DNA of 64,000 bases from Zea mays (lineage: Eukaryota; Streptophyta; Magnoliopsida; Poales; Poaceae). The notes below the pieces were generated by a model. It made no database searches. It was not told where the DNA came from and was given only the letters and a program-made list of their open reading frames with translations. Location: positions 33,412,501 through 33,476,500 of the forward strand of contig NC_050098.1 of NCBI RefSeq assembly GCF_902167145.1. The letters run 5' to 3'. A program made the position numbers and the translations under genes. Within the stretch, counting starts at the first letter, position 1, and each line of letters opens with the position of its first letter. Positions 45,478 through 57,405 of the stretch are shown here, piece after piece.

Positions 45478-48400
45478 TCAAGGTTGGTCAGCAAAGAGTT
45501 CAGGGTATTTGGCCTTCAGGTCATCTTCTCGTTCCCAGGTTGCTTCTTCCTCAGAGTGGTGACCCCATCTGACTTTGCACATTCTGATGGTGTTTCTCCG
45601 GGTGACTCTGTCTGCAAACTCCAGAATCTGCGTTGGCTTCTCTATGTATGTCAGATCCTCCTGGACTTCCAAACCCTCCACTGGCAACTGTTCTTCTGGT
45701 ACTCGCAGACACTTCTTCAATTGCGACACATGGAACACATTGTGCACTGCTGACAAGCTCTCTGGTAGGTCAAGCTGGTAAGCCACTTCTCCACGCTTTG
45801 CTTGAATCTGATATGGTCCAATGTACCGAGGTGCTAACTTGCCTTTAACTCCGAACCTTCTGACTCCTCGGATAGGTGACACCTTCAGATAGACGTAGTC
45901 TCCCACTTCAAAACTCAGTTCTCTTCTCCTTCGGTCCGCATAGCTTTGCTGTCTTGATTGGGCTGTCTTCAGGTTCTCCCGAACCATTTTGATATTCTCC
46001 TCGGCTTCAAGCAAGATGTCGGGGCCAAACACCTGTCTCTCTCCAGGCTGGTCCCAATGCAGCGGAGTCCTACAGCTCCGTCCATAGAGTGCCTGAAACG
46101 GTGACATCTTCAAGCTGGCCTGGTAACTATTGTTGTAGGAGAATTCTGCATAAGGTAATCTTTTGTCCCATCCTGACTTGTCTTGCAACGCACAGGCTCT
46201 CAACATATCTTCTAGGATCTGATTAGTTCTTTCAGTCTGACCGTCTGTCTGTGGGTGATAAGCTGAGCTGAAGTTCAAATGTGTGCCCAAAGCTTCTTGT
46301 AGCTGCTGCCAAAAATGAGAGGTGAACTGTGTTCCTCGATCTGACACTATCTTCTTCGGCACACCGTGTAGGCAGACTATCCGTGACATGTATAACTCAG
46401 CTAACGTTGCTCCGGTGTATGTCGTCTTCACAGGTATGAAATGGGCCACCTTTGTTAAGCGGTCCACAACCACCCAGATGGAATCGTAGCCGGCCCGGGT
46501 ACGAGGTAGGCCAACTATGAAATCCATCTCGATCTCATCCCACTTCCACTGAGGAATCCGCAAAGGCTGCAACAATCCGGCAGGCCTCTGATGCTCTGCT
46601 TTGGTTCTCTGACAGCTATCACAGATGGCGACATATTCTGCGATCTCTCTTTTCATGCCATACCACCAAAACCTTCTTTTTAAGTCCTGGTACATCTTCT
46701 CACTTCCAGGGTGTATGGAGTAGGCTGTCTCATGAGCTTCCTTGAGGATCAGTTCCCGAATAGGTTTGAGGTCGGGAACACACAATCGGTCCTTGAACCA
46801 GATTACCCCTTCTTCATCCTCTCGAAAGTCTTTGCCTCTTCCTTCTGGGATCAGCTGCCGGATCTTGTTGATGTTTTCATCGTCCTTCTGCCCTTCTTTG
46901 ATCTCCCGTTCTAGGGTGGGCTCTAATTCCACTGTTACTCCTTGCGTACTATTCAGGAAACCAAGGCTCAGTCTGTCAAATTCCTTGGCTAACTCATATG
47001 GCATTGGGTGCGAGGCCAACATATTAACTTGACTTTTCCTGCTCAGAGCATCTGCAACAACATTGGCTTTGCCCGGATGGTAATGTATCTCCAACTCATA
47101 GTCTTTGATCAGTTCCAACCATCTTCGCTGCCTCATGTTTAACTCTGACTGGGTGAATATGTACTTCAGACTTTTATGATCTGTGTAGATGTCGCATTTC
47201 TGCCCATACAGGTAATGTCTCCAGGTCTTTAAGGCATGAACCACTGCTGCCAACTCCAGGTCATGTGTGGGGTAGTTTTTATCATGGATCTTCAGCTGTC
47301 GAGACGAGTATGCTACAACTCTCCCTTCTTGCATTAGCACACATCCCAATCCGGTGTAAGAAGCATCGCAATACACTGAGAATGACTTGTGGACATCAGG
47401 CAGGACTAACACAGGAGTTGTAGTCAATCTATTCTTCAGTTCTTCAAATGCTTCCTGACACTTTTGAGTCCACTTAAACTCAACTTTCTTCGCTAGCAAC
47501 GCTGTCATTGGTCTAGCAATCTTTGAGAAGCCTTCAATGAAACGCCTATAATATCCAGCCATTCCGATGAAGCTCTTGATCCCGCGAACATCCTTCGGTG
47601 CTTTCCAGTTCAGGATATCTGCTACTTTCTTTGGATCCACTGCTAACCCATCTTGGTTTATGATGTGACCCAGAAATAAGACTTCATGAATCCAGAACTC
47701 GCATTTGCCCAGCTTGGCATACAACTGATGTTCTCGAAGCCTTTGCAATACCATCTTCAAATGCTCTACATGATCTTCCTCACTTTGAGAGTATATGAGA
47801 ATGTCATCGATGAACACTACCACAAACTTGTCCAGATAATCCATGAACACACTGTTCATCAGGTACATAAAGAAGGCTGGTGCATTTGTCAAACCAAAGG
47901 ACATAACTGTGAACTCATATAACCCGTACTTGGTGATGAATGCCGTCTTCGGTATATCCAAGGGTCGGATTCTGAGTTGATGGTAGCCTGACCTCAGATC
48001 TATCTTCGAGAATACGCTGGCACCTCTGAGCTGGTCGAACAAATCTTCTATCCTTGGCAGGGGGTACTTGTTCTTGACAGTGACTTCATTCAAGGCTCTG
48101 TAATCTATGCACATCCTTTTGGTACCATCTTTCTTCTCTACAAACAGCACTGGAGCGGCCCAAGGCGAGGTGCTTGGTCTAATGTAACCCTTCTCTAACA
48201 TCTCGTCTATCTGCTTCTTGAGTTCCACCAATTCTGGTCCAGACACTCGATAGGCTCTCTTTGAAATGGGGGCGGTACCAGGGATAAGCTCTATGGCAAA
48301 TTCGACTTTTCTCTCGGGGGGCATGCCCGTTAACTCTTCGGGAAACACATCCGGAAAGTCCGACACAACCTTGATAGCCTCAAGCGAGTTAGGCTCCTTA

Positions 48401-50052
48401 CTATCAACAGAAATCTGGTGACAGACTCCCTCTTCTGATTTAGGCATCCATAGCTCGGCCATTACCTCTTCTCCTGACGGGGACTTCAATGTTACGGTCC
48501 TCTTGTCACAACTAACATTCGCCTCATACTTCATTAACCAATTCATCCCTAGAATCACATCTATCGCGGGGGTGTCTATTACTATTAAGTCACTGGGGAA
48601 TCCTATCCCCCTTATTTCCACCATTATGTTTGAACATATTTTATCTGTTTGCACCTTGCCACCAACCGAATTAATCCTCATGGGTGGCATCATTGCCTCT
48701 ACTGAGATGTTATGCAATTCTACCCAGGTTGCAGTGACAAATGAATGAGTTGCACCAGTATCAAATAGCACTTTTGCGGGATGAGATTCGACTGAGAACA
48801 TACCTACTGCCACATCTGGTGCATCCTGGATTGCTTCGGCCTCCAAGTGGTTCACCTTTCCACGGTTGTACGCTTGGTTACGATTGCCTGCTGCCGGCTG
48901 CAGTACACCTTGCCTTGCTGGAGCATTGGGGTTGGTCTGCTGCTGAGCCGTCTTCTTTGGGCACTGCATCGCCCAGTGGCCTTGATCTCCACAGTGGAAA
49001 CATCCTCTGCCTCCTCCTTGTGCTGGGGCTGCTTGGTTGCTCTGATTCGCTGCTGGGGCAGGAAGGCGAGGTGCCTGGTTGTTCTGCTTCTGATATTGAT
49101 TACCTCCCTGCTGGCTGTGCTGACGATACTGCTGCTGCTGCTGCGGGTACTGCCTCTAAAACTGCTGCTGATGCGGACGCTGATTCTGATTCTGATATCC
49201 CTGTGGGTGACCAAGTCTACCTTGCTGAGATGAACTACCTGAGAAACGTGGACGGCTGATGCCTCCGGACTGGGGTCCACTCATCTTGCGCTTCCGATCT
49301 TCCATATCTTGACGCTTCTTCTCAGTCATGACTGCCCTATCGATCAGGTGCTGGAAGGTGGGGAAGGTGTGATTCATCAGCTGGTAATGCAGGGGATCCA
49401 CCAAACCTCTCATGAACCTGTATTGCCTCTTGGCATCAGTGTTGACATCCTCGGGTGCATAACGAGACAGCTGCAGAAACTTATCTCTGTACTCACTAAT
49501 AGATAGGGGTCCCTGCTTCAGAGCCAGAAACTCCTCCTTCTTCACGATCATCAGTCCCTCCGGCACATGGTACCGACGGAAACTCTCGCTGAATTCCTCC
49601 CAAGTGATGGCTTCGGGGTCAGCATGGGTGGCGAGGTAGGACTCCCACCAGGACTGGGCTGCTCCCCTCAGCTGGCGGGGACCATACAGAACCTTCTCCC
49701 TGTCGTCACATTGGGCGGTGCGCAGCTCCCTCTCCACTGCGCGCAGCCAGTCTTCTGCGTCCATGGGGTCAGCAGAATGGGCGAAGGTAGGAGGGTGCCC
49801 TCTCATGAACTCACCACGCTTATCTCGTGGCATCTGGGGCATCTGCACTTGCAATTGGGGTTGGGGTTGCTGTTGAGCCTGTTGCATGGCTGCCAGAGTC
49901 TGCCCAATGGCCTGCACTGCCTGGGTCTGCATCAAGAACATCTGCTCCACTGACATCGGGGGTGGTGGGGGAGGCTGCCTCTGATTTTTCTCCTGCTGGT
50001 CATGCTGCTCTTGTTGAGCACGCCTGTTGCATCGGCGCCTGTTGTCAGACAT
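45478..50052 (-). CDS. Chromovirus 2 gag-pol polyprotein with chromodomain (one in-frame TAG)
   Basis: One frame of about 1524 codons with a single TAG at 49158-49156. Start chosen at ATG 50052-50050 ([14 protein letters not shown]), directly after CTTCCACAG. Gag: Pro/Gln-rich N-terminus, capsid core [17 protein letters not shown] to [14 protein letters not shown]. Right after the TAG comes the Gln-rich linker and knuckle [14 protein letters not shown] (about 49003-48962). Protease [12 protein letters not shown]; reverse transcriptase [12 protein letters not shown] and [12 protein letters not shown]; RNase [17 protein letters not shown] and DALSRKSQ; integrase [46 protein letters not shown] region; chromodomain [27 protein letters not shown], ending ELFADQP. 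All catalytic motifs look normal. The TAG probably replaces CAG, making it a near-intact or recently disabled element. Confidence 0.93.
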
Positions 50053-50456
50053 CTGTGGAAGACATTCATACATCAGCATTGATCTTACAATCTTTCAGCA
50101 TAAGAAAAGAGAATACAGAATTCTTCATGACACTGAGTGAACAAAGAGCTTCACTGATCCTCATTCATGATTCAACACAGCTTCTCAGATAAGAAAGGAA
50201 AGTAAGAGTAAATGGCTTCCCAACTAAACAACTGACTTCATTAATATTACTAGCTAAGCCAGACTGCAGGGGAAACCCACAGGTTGGCAACAGTCATTAC
50301 AAAGATTCAAATCCAGTACAAGTTCATCATAACAAGCATGAAAGCAACTGATAAGCAAACTAAACTAAATGGCAGCAACTGATAAGCAAACTAAACTGAC
50401 TACCTAAGACTGAGACACCTGACTTAAGAATTATTACAAACTTCGACGCTAACGAT
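50053..50456 (-). other. Region between orf0 and gag of chromovirus 2
   Basis: About 400 bp, AT-rich, no ORF. The part next to gag ends in a pyrimidine-rich acceptor (CTTCCACAG), so much of this is probably intron. Chromovirus 1 has a comparable AT-rich gap at 25469-25726. Confidence 0.5.
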
Positions 50457-51464
50457 CTAAGGATCCAAATCTATCCTGGTCTTACAGACAGGGGAACCAT
50501 AAGTGTGGTGACCACGTGGCGGTGAGCGGTATGGGTGCTGAGTCCCAACAGGAGCGGGAGAACCACCCTCCTGGTGATGGCGCTCTGCCAACTCAGCACG
50601 CAACTTCGCAATCTCCGTTCGAGCCCTGCTTAGCTCGTCCAGAGAGTGGTCCAGCTCAGTGTTAAGCACTGCGACTAGGTTGACTGTGCTGCTCAACCTA
50701 GGGTTAGCCTCACCAACAGGTGAGACAACCACACTCTCTGTGCTGCCAGTAGGGCGGCGGGGGTAGTACCGAAGGTTAAGACCGTCGGCCACCCCACTGA
50801 ACAAAGAACAGTACTGAGAGAGTGCACGCTGTGCTGCATCCTGCATAGCCGCCTCTGTAGTGTCCCTCTCGGAGATGGAATAGTGCTCCGAAACGGCCTC
50901 CGCACCCCGGAGGTCATCCTCCGGACGGCGAACTAGGCAGGTAGCCTCCCAGCGGTCCGGGTACCTCCCGCGACTGTGCTGGTAGACTACACAACGATAC
51001 TCGATCGACCAGGTGTGCCGGTCGAAAGCCTGGCGCAGCAAGGTGTCGAGTGCGTCGTGGAAGTGACAACCGCGAGCGGCGTCACGGGTGATGGGTCGGG
51101 CGACCCATCCTTCCGCCTCCTGCGGCTCAGAAGACTCCGTGCTGTGGTCTGAGTCGTCGTCGCCGGGATCTCCTCCAGTAGCTCCTCCAACAGCCGGGAC
51201 GTCCCGCGGTGGTACAAGGGGCGCCTCCAGCTGGGCAACAGAGGAACGGGGCCTCACGGTCTCCACCTCCTGCTAGGGTGAGGAGGAAGAGCCCTGCTGC
51301 TCTCCGTGCTGGCGCCGGCGTTCCTGCTCCTCACGCAGGCGGTGGTGCAGCCTCTCCAGGTGACTCGACTGACCGAACACGGTGCGGTGCAGTGGACGCT
51401 CCGCAAGTCGAGACGGCAGGAAAGGAATCACCGACTTACGTGCAGTGTGTCTAAGACGAGCCAT
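50457..51464 (-). CDS. Chromovirus 2 orf0 with H3-tail-like N-terminus (one in-frame TAG)
   Basis: 335 codons in one frame from ATG 51464-51462, preceded by GTCTTTTGTAG, to the stop at 50457. It opens MARLRHTARKSV; H3 mature tail starts ARTKQTARKS, so 7 of 10 positions agree, including the residues equivalent to K9 and S10. Then an Arg/Gln-rich helix (HHRLREEQERRRQHGEQQ), TAG at 51275-51273 (probably a Gln codon), an acidic stretch (DPGDDDSDHSTESSEPQE), and a folded-looking domain with WSIEYRCVVYQ, WEATCLVRRPED and TTEAAMQDAAQRALSQY. A short coiled coil (LNTELDHSLDELSRARTEIAKLRAELAE) and a Pro/Gly-rich tail follow. The domain and coiled coil correspond to orf0 of chromovirus 1, which lacks the H3-like start. 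Function unknown. Confidence 0.72.
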
Positions 51465-51701
51465 CTACAAAAGACACCGTAAGCACAAGAGTAAGAACAG
51501 AACTAATATGACAAGTGAGTAAACCAAAACAGAATGAGATAAAATTTTTTAACAAGGTATAGTATATATAGATAGTAAAACATAGGGTTGGTCGAGGTGA
51601 CCGACTTTTGAAGTAACATCAGATGTCAAGGTGAGGGGGAGGGTCAATAGTCCTTAGTACGACCAGTGCTACTCTAGGTCAGCGGTCCTACAGTCAGCAC
51701 G

Positions 51702-51713
51702 GCTTTGATACCA
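51702..51713 (-). other. Chromovirus 2 primer binding site (tRNA-iMet type)
   Basis: The minus strand reads TGGTATCAAAGC four bases from the 5' LTR; one mismatch from the usual site. Confidence 0.88.
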
Positions 51714-51717
51714 CTTA

Positions 51718-54700
51718 TGTCACACCCGGTTTTGGAGGTAAACCGAATGCGAACCATGTACGTGCCAGGATCAGAACTCACGTACACAGCGATTACATAA
51801 ATGAACATCATCACTCAATGCTCGAATAATAACATAAAAGAGTACTTATTACATCATAGAGTCATAGACATCCACATAGTCATTGTCTTAACAGGTAAAT
51901 CAAAGTGCTAAGCGAAACGCAGTAAAGATAAGGCCTTCACAGGCAGCTGACTGGGGGTTGCCGCCAACCCACACCTAGAATTCATCGTAGTCTTGGAACT
52001 CCTGGAAGTCTCCTTCCACGGCTTCACCTTCTCCTGAGCAGTGGTTACAATGCGGACAACCTGGTGTTTTGTGGTAAAGCAAGGATGAGTACACATCAAC
52101 GTACTCAGCAAATGTCCCGTTTGGCTGAAGTGGACTAGCTTTATGTGGGGTTAGGCTCAAGCAGTTGCTTTTAGTTGGTCAGGTATTTATCATTAGTAGA
52201 AGCCAGATTTTAGCATTAACCAACTCGTAACCATTTCCTCATCGAGGAACATCATCATCATAGTCGAACCGAAACCATATCATAGTCATTGCATCTCGAA
52301 CCATCTGTATCTCTAATCAAAGAGGATCCCAAGGCTGCTCTTAACCGTGAGCACGACTGATATACCAGTTTCACTACCCTCTGCAGAGGTTGCACACTTT
52401 ACCCATGAGTCATGATTCCCTTTCTACCCGGGGAGAGCTAATCCCCATTGACCACTACCTAGGTGGTCCGGCAGGGCATCACTACGTAGCTTTTACAAAG
52501 ATTCCCTAGAGATCATAGCTGCCCGTTAGGTTTCTCCAGTTTGATAAACACAGTACCCCTCCCCGCAGGAGAGTGACTAACAAAGAGCAAAATGAAAGAA
52601 CCTCGGCACTCAGCCTCGGCAGAGCAAGCACTGTGCCTGGACCCCATTGACGGCACGACGGCTAAACAACTACACCTCTAGTTCATCTAATTAATCAGCT
52701 AAGGGCATCCCATTTCACCCTCATGGTTGCACTGTCATCCCGGGTGGTCTCTCAACGAACCAGTCCTTACGGAGAGGTACTCAGGAAACAGCTTGAGCCC
52801 CCTAGAGTATCACAAGATCATCCACATCATCAGGATAATAGTATCATAAATAGTCACATCATGTTCATTGATTATGTTAAAGCAATAGCAAAGTGCTAAC
52901 CATAATAGCCCATAAGGTAATCAAGGATAAAGTAAAATGTAAAGCTAGTCAATCCTTAGGTTTCAAGTAAGTAATGCGGGGTAGTAAGTTATAAATGAAT
53001 AGGACATAGTGGGACAGAGGACACTTGCCTTCACCAAACTGCTGCTCAGGGACTTCCTCTGCAACTGCCTCGGGAAACACAGACTGCTCGTTGTCTACGT
53101 AAAGCAATCATTCACACTATGCACTTGGGAAAATAACAAACAAAAACAATATACCAAACATATGCAGCAGAGAGAGGTCACATGTTCATAACAGAAAAGG
53201 GATAGGCACTCTAGTGTTCCCTAGGTCTGGGGTAGAGGACTATACAAAGTGATTCATTATCCACTAATCAAGTTTAAGTCAGTGGTGGGATTAAATCACT
53301 ACATGGTTTTAAGTTCCTAAATTTAGGTGTTTAAGTCCATAAACTTAAGTAATCCAACTTTCATTAAAGTCTACCAATTTCTAATTATCTCAAATAAGGT
53401 TCCAATAGTCTTAATCCTATCCTAGTGATTAACTATTAATTGATACATGGAAACAGCAGGGAAACATTGTTTAAATAGATAGACAAAAACATAATGAGCA
53501 TTTTGCAATTTGAAGCACCTCATTTGGAGTTCATATGACAAAGTTATGAATTTTACAAGTTTAGGGGTTAAAATTATACCCTAAGGACCTATTTTGAATT
53601 AAATAAAAGGTCCGAGGACCTAACTGCGAGAAACCAGGGACGGCGGGCGCAATTTCCAGAAAACAGGGGGGTTCTTTAAGAAAATGCGCGGGCGAAGGGG
53701 TATCGGGCGCCTACAGCCGTTGGATCTTAGATCGACGGCCAGGATTAGATCCCGCGGCGGGCGCGCGGGCGCGCGGCGGCGTGAGCGGCTGACAGGCGGG
53801 GCCGGGCGGGCAGCGCGGGCGCGGGGCTGACAGGCGGGGCCGGGCGGGCAGCGCGGGCGCGGGCGACTGGCAGGCGGGGCCGGGCGGGCAGCGCGGGCGC
53901 GGGCGACTGGCAGGCGGGGCCCAACGGGCAGGGAGACGGGGTGAGGGGGCAGTGGGCCTGGGCCGCTGGATCTCCGGCGGACGGCCAGGGTTGGGTCCGG
54001 GCGAGTTGAATCAGGGCCGCCCGATCTGGGATGAACGGCGGGGATCGGGTGGGCAGCCTGGGTCTTTCCTACGGCTAGCAGGGGCGGCGGCGCTCGCTCC
54101 CGCGGCGGAGGGCTCGCCGGAGACGAGGGGCGCGGGCGATTGGCGGGCCCCTGGGGCGATCTGAGTGGCCGGGAAAGTTGGGGAGGGCACGGAGGGTTCT
54201 CTGGTGGGGTCTGGGTCGGGGCAGAGACACCGGAGGGGGGCGGTTCACGGCGGAGCGGCTCGGCGGCGGGGTTACTCTACTCCGGCGAGGAATTGCACGC
54301 GGCAGAGAGCAAAACAAAGGGCGATAGGGGCGGGAGAGGTTCTTTACCTCAAGGCGGGCTCCGGGGACTCCTCGGCGGCGACGGAGACGCGACGGTGGCC
54401 CGGGTCGACGGTGGCGGCTGCACGGCGGACGGCGGGTGAGCGCGGGCAGAGAGAAATAGGGAGGGGAAGGGGAAATTGGTGCGCGTTCCGGGTTGCGGAC
54501 GTCGGGGCGAAGCTCACCGTGGCAATGGACATGGCGGAGCTCCAACGGCGGCCGGGAACCGAGCTCGGAACGGCGGGGTTTACGGCGGCGGCGCTCTGGC
54601 GTGCGCACCGCGAGGGAGAGGTGGAAGAGGGGGGCCGGTTGGTGCGCAAATGAGGGAGGGGGAGATGGCGAGCAAGGCTCGGGGCTCAAGTGGCCGAGGG

Positions 54701-55339
54701 CGAGGTGGGGCGAGCCCCACGCGCGACGTGGGCGCGGAGACCGCGGCACGCACGGCGGCGGTTACGCGAAGACGGAGAAGCTGACAAGCCGGGTCCGCGG
54801 CGCAGAGAGAGAGAAGAAAGCGGGTGCGGGCGCGAGGGAAGCGGGACTGACGGGCCGGGCCCACGGGCAGAGAGAGAGGGAGGCGGGTGCGCGGAAGGCG
54901 GCCGCGCCGACAGGCCGGGCCCGCTGCGCAGAGAGAGGAGGGGGGGGAAAAGGCGCGCGCGCGAGGTGGGCCGACTGGGCCGAAAGGCCGAGGGGGGGCG
55001 GGGGAGTGGGCTTCTTTGCCTTTTTCTTTTATTCTGAATTGTTTTTCCCTTTTCTTTTTACTTTCCCTATTTGATTCAAATTCAAACAAGCCACAAATTC
55101 AAACCAAAACTTCCAAGAATTATGCACCAAGCAAAAGTGAAATCTAGGGTTCAACCTGATGCAACAATTCATACTCCCTTAGGGTTTAACATAATAAACT
55201 ATAATTACAAATAAAATAAGCACTTATCTCCTATAGAAATGAGAAAGAAAAGAATGAGGAAGGATGAGAAAAGGAAGTAACACCTGAATTTGTGAATATG
55301 AGCAAAGAAATTTTATACCCCCAAATTCAGGGTGTTACA
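51718..55339 (-). repeat. Chromovirus 2, 5' LTR (right)
   Basis: 3622 bp, otherwise near identical to the left LTR. One extra 36-bp GC-rich unit (array at 53788-53935) explains most of the length difference. Most substitutions seen by eye are C/T or G/A transitions, as expected for methylated repeats. Confidence 0.94.
53788..53935. repeat. GC-rich tandem repeat in 5' LTR of chromovirus 2
   Basis: Three to four copies of the 36-bp unit found at 43930-44028, showing copy-number change between LTRs of one insertion. Confidence 0.75.
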
Positions 55340-55359
55340 CACACGCATACGAAGCCGCA

Positions 55360-55720
55360 ACCATAGCCTTCATTCCCTTGGGAATGACCGAAGTCTCTTT
55401 GCCGTTTATTTTTCGGCTTCACCGCTTATTTTTCGGTGTATCAGCGCTGACTTTTCGCTGTAAGTTCTGCATCCCCTTAGGAACGTCTTTTGAACTTCTT
55501 CGCCTTCTATTTCGGCGGTATCTCGTTGACTTTTCGCGCTTCGTCTTATATTTCAATGGTATCAGCGTTGACATTTCACTGTAAGCTCTGTATTCCCTTG
55601 GGAACGACTTTTGAGCAGAAAACTTACGCTGCGCTCCCTTAGGAACGACTTTTTGTAGCTTCGTCGTGCTCTGCATCCCCTTAGGGATGACTTTCGAGCT
55701 TCTCCCTGTTTTTTCCTTTT
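55360..55720 (-). repeat. Tandem repeats of Tat element 2
   Basis: Reverse-complement relatives of the array at 14290-14700: CCCTTAGGAACGACTTT and CTCTGCATCCCCTTAG recur at about 55371, 55470, 55590, 55639 and 55672. Irregular spacing, with TTTATTTTTCGG inserts. Confidence 0.72.
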
Positions 55721-55896
55721 TCCCTGCACTCGATGGTGCATGCTCAGTTTTTACATTTACATTTTTGGGGGATTTTGCTCTCGTAGAGCTGAATAAGAAA
55801 AAAGAGAAATTACATGTTATGGCCCCATTAAAAACCTTTCTCCCCCTCTGGAAAGGAAAAGGGTGCCATAGAAAAAAATAAAAAGATTACATCAAG

Positions 55897-57405
55897 CTAG
55901 ACATAATATCGCCGAAGCTCATCCGCATTCCAAGATCTAGGAATGTCATTGCTGTCCATATCCTTCAGTCTGTAAAAACCGGGTCTTGACGAAGATACTA
56001 CCAAGAAAGGTCCTTCCCACTTCAATTGTAGCTTGCCTACCGTATCTGGATTGGCCACTCTCCGAAGTACCAAATGCCCTGGCTTAATGTTCTTTAGTCA
56101 AACTTTTCTGTCACGCCATTTTATTGTTTCGGCTTGGTATTTATTGGTATTTTCCACGGCCTAAAGCCTGATCCCTTCTATAGCATCTTTCGCCACAGAA
56201 TAATCAGCTTCGTCTTCTACCGAAGCCACTGTTCTTATTGATCCTGCCTTAGCTTCTTCTAGGGTGATTGCTTCGTCACCAAACAATAGTTTGAATGGTG
56301 TAAAACCTGTTGACCTTGATATTGTTGTATTGTGGCTCCACACCACTTTGATCAATTCATCTGGCCACTTTCCTCTGGGCTGATTGAAGATTAACTTCAT
56401 TATTCCCGTCATTATAATGCCATTGGCTCTTTCAACAAGTCCATTTGACTCCGGATGTCTGATCGATGCAAAATGAATCTTCGTGCCAATTTGTTCATAG
56501 AATTCCTTAAAAGCTTTGGCATCAAATTGTGTTCCGTTGTCTATAGTAATAGCCTTCGGCATTCCGAAGTGACAAACAATGTTTTGCCAGAAGAACTTCT
56601 GGACAGTGACCGAGGTTATTGTGGCTAAAGGCTTCGCCTCAATCCACTTGGAAAAATACTCTACCGCCACCACAACATATTTTAGATTTCCTTGTGCTGG
56701 TGGAAGTGGGCCTAGCAAATCGAGGCCCCACCTTTGCAACGGCCAAGTGGGCTATATTAATTGAGTGAGAGATGAAGGTTGCTTCTGGTCTCTTGCACAT
56801 TTTTGACAGTCTTCGCATTTTTGGACTAATTCTGCTGCATCCGAAGCTGCCTTCGGCCAATAAAATCCTTGTCGAAAACTTTTCCCAACAAGGGCCTAGA
56901 TCCATTGTGAGATCCACACAGACCTGCATGTATCTCTTTCATTAATTCCATACCTTCAGTTCTTGATAAACACTTAAGGAGTGGTGAACAAACTCCATGT
57001 TTATACAATTCCCCCTCTATTATCACATATGGTCTTGTTCTTGCCTCCATTCTCTTGTTATAAGCTTCGTCACTTGAAAGACAATTGCCTTGGAGGAAAG
57101 ATATTATTTCAGTTCTCCAGTCTTCACTGTGTACTGGAGAAATAGTAAGCACTGCTCTCTCCATGAGCTCAACTGAAGGTGCTTTTATTGTTTCAAAAAA
57201 TACTTCGAAGGGTAGGGGGAGCCCCTGAGCCGCTGACAGAAAAACCTTCGAAGGAAGCTTCCAACCTTCGAACTGCATCCAGATATTTTTCAAGCTTCAG
57301 ATCTCGTGCCTTGCTGCTTTTATTCACATGGCCAGCAATAACTTGAGAATCAGTCTTCAGGATAGCCCTTCTTATTCCCATTGCCCTTAGTTTCCGAAGC
57401 CCCAA
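55897..57405 (-). pseudogene. Tat element 2: second RNase H and integrase (broken)
   Basis: From 57405: LRKLRAMGIRRAILKTDSQVIAGHV, the archaeal-type extra RNase H typical of Tat elements. Its start (CTNNIAEYEALLLG) lies just upstream, after a stop near 57480. A frameshift near 57270 leads to the linker and the integrase zinc domain (HAGLCGSHNG, then the Cys pair CEDCQKCARDQ in another frame near 56820). The catalytic core at 56739-56161 has RWGLDLLGPLPP, TIDNGTQFDAKAF and HPESNGLVERANG, with D, D and E present. Stops lie near 56161 and 56100. The tail ends WNADELRRYYV-stop at 55897. Confidence 0.85.

Larger units (their letters stand above)
41859..55339 (-). mobile_element. Chromovirus 2 (Tekay/Del-type gypsy), nearly intact
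   Basis: Target duplication CACAC at 41854-41858 and 55340-55344. LTRs 41859-45441 and 51718-55339 differ at roughly 18 substitutions by eye over 3.6 kb plus a 36-bp repeat-unit difference, so it is the youngest LTR element here. Minus-strand order: 5' LTR (right), iMet-type PBS, orf0, gag-pol in one frame, chromodomain, polypurine tract, 3' LTR (left). Each of the two ORFs has just one premature TAG. Confidence 0.94.

Noticed and set aside
51457..51717. Host-gene promoter upstream of orf0
   Set aside because: The stretch holds the chromovirus PBS and leader and ends in an acceptor-like site, so it belongs to the element.
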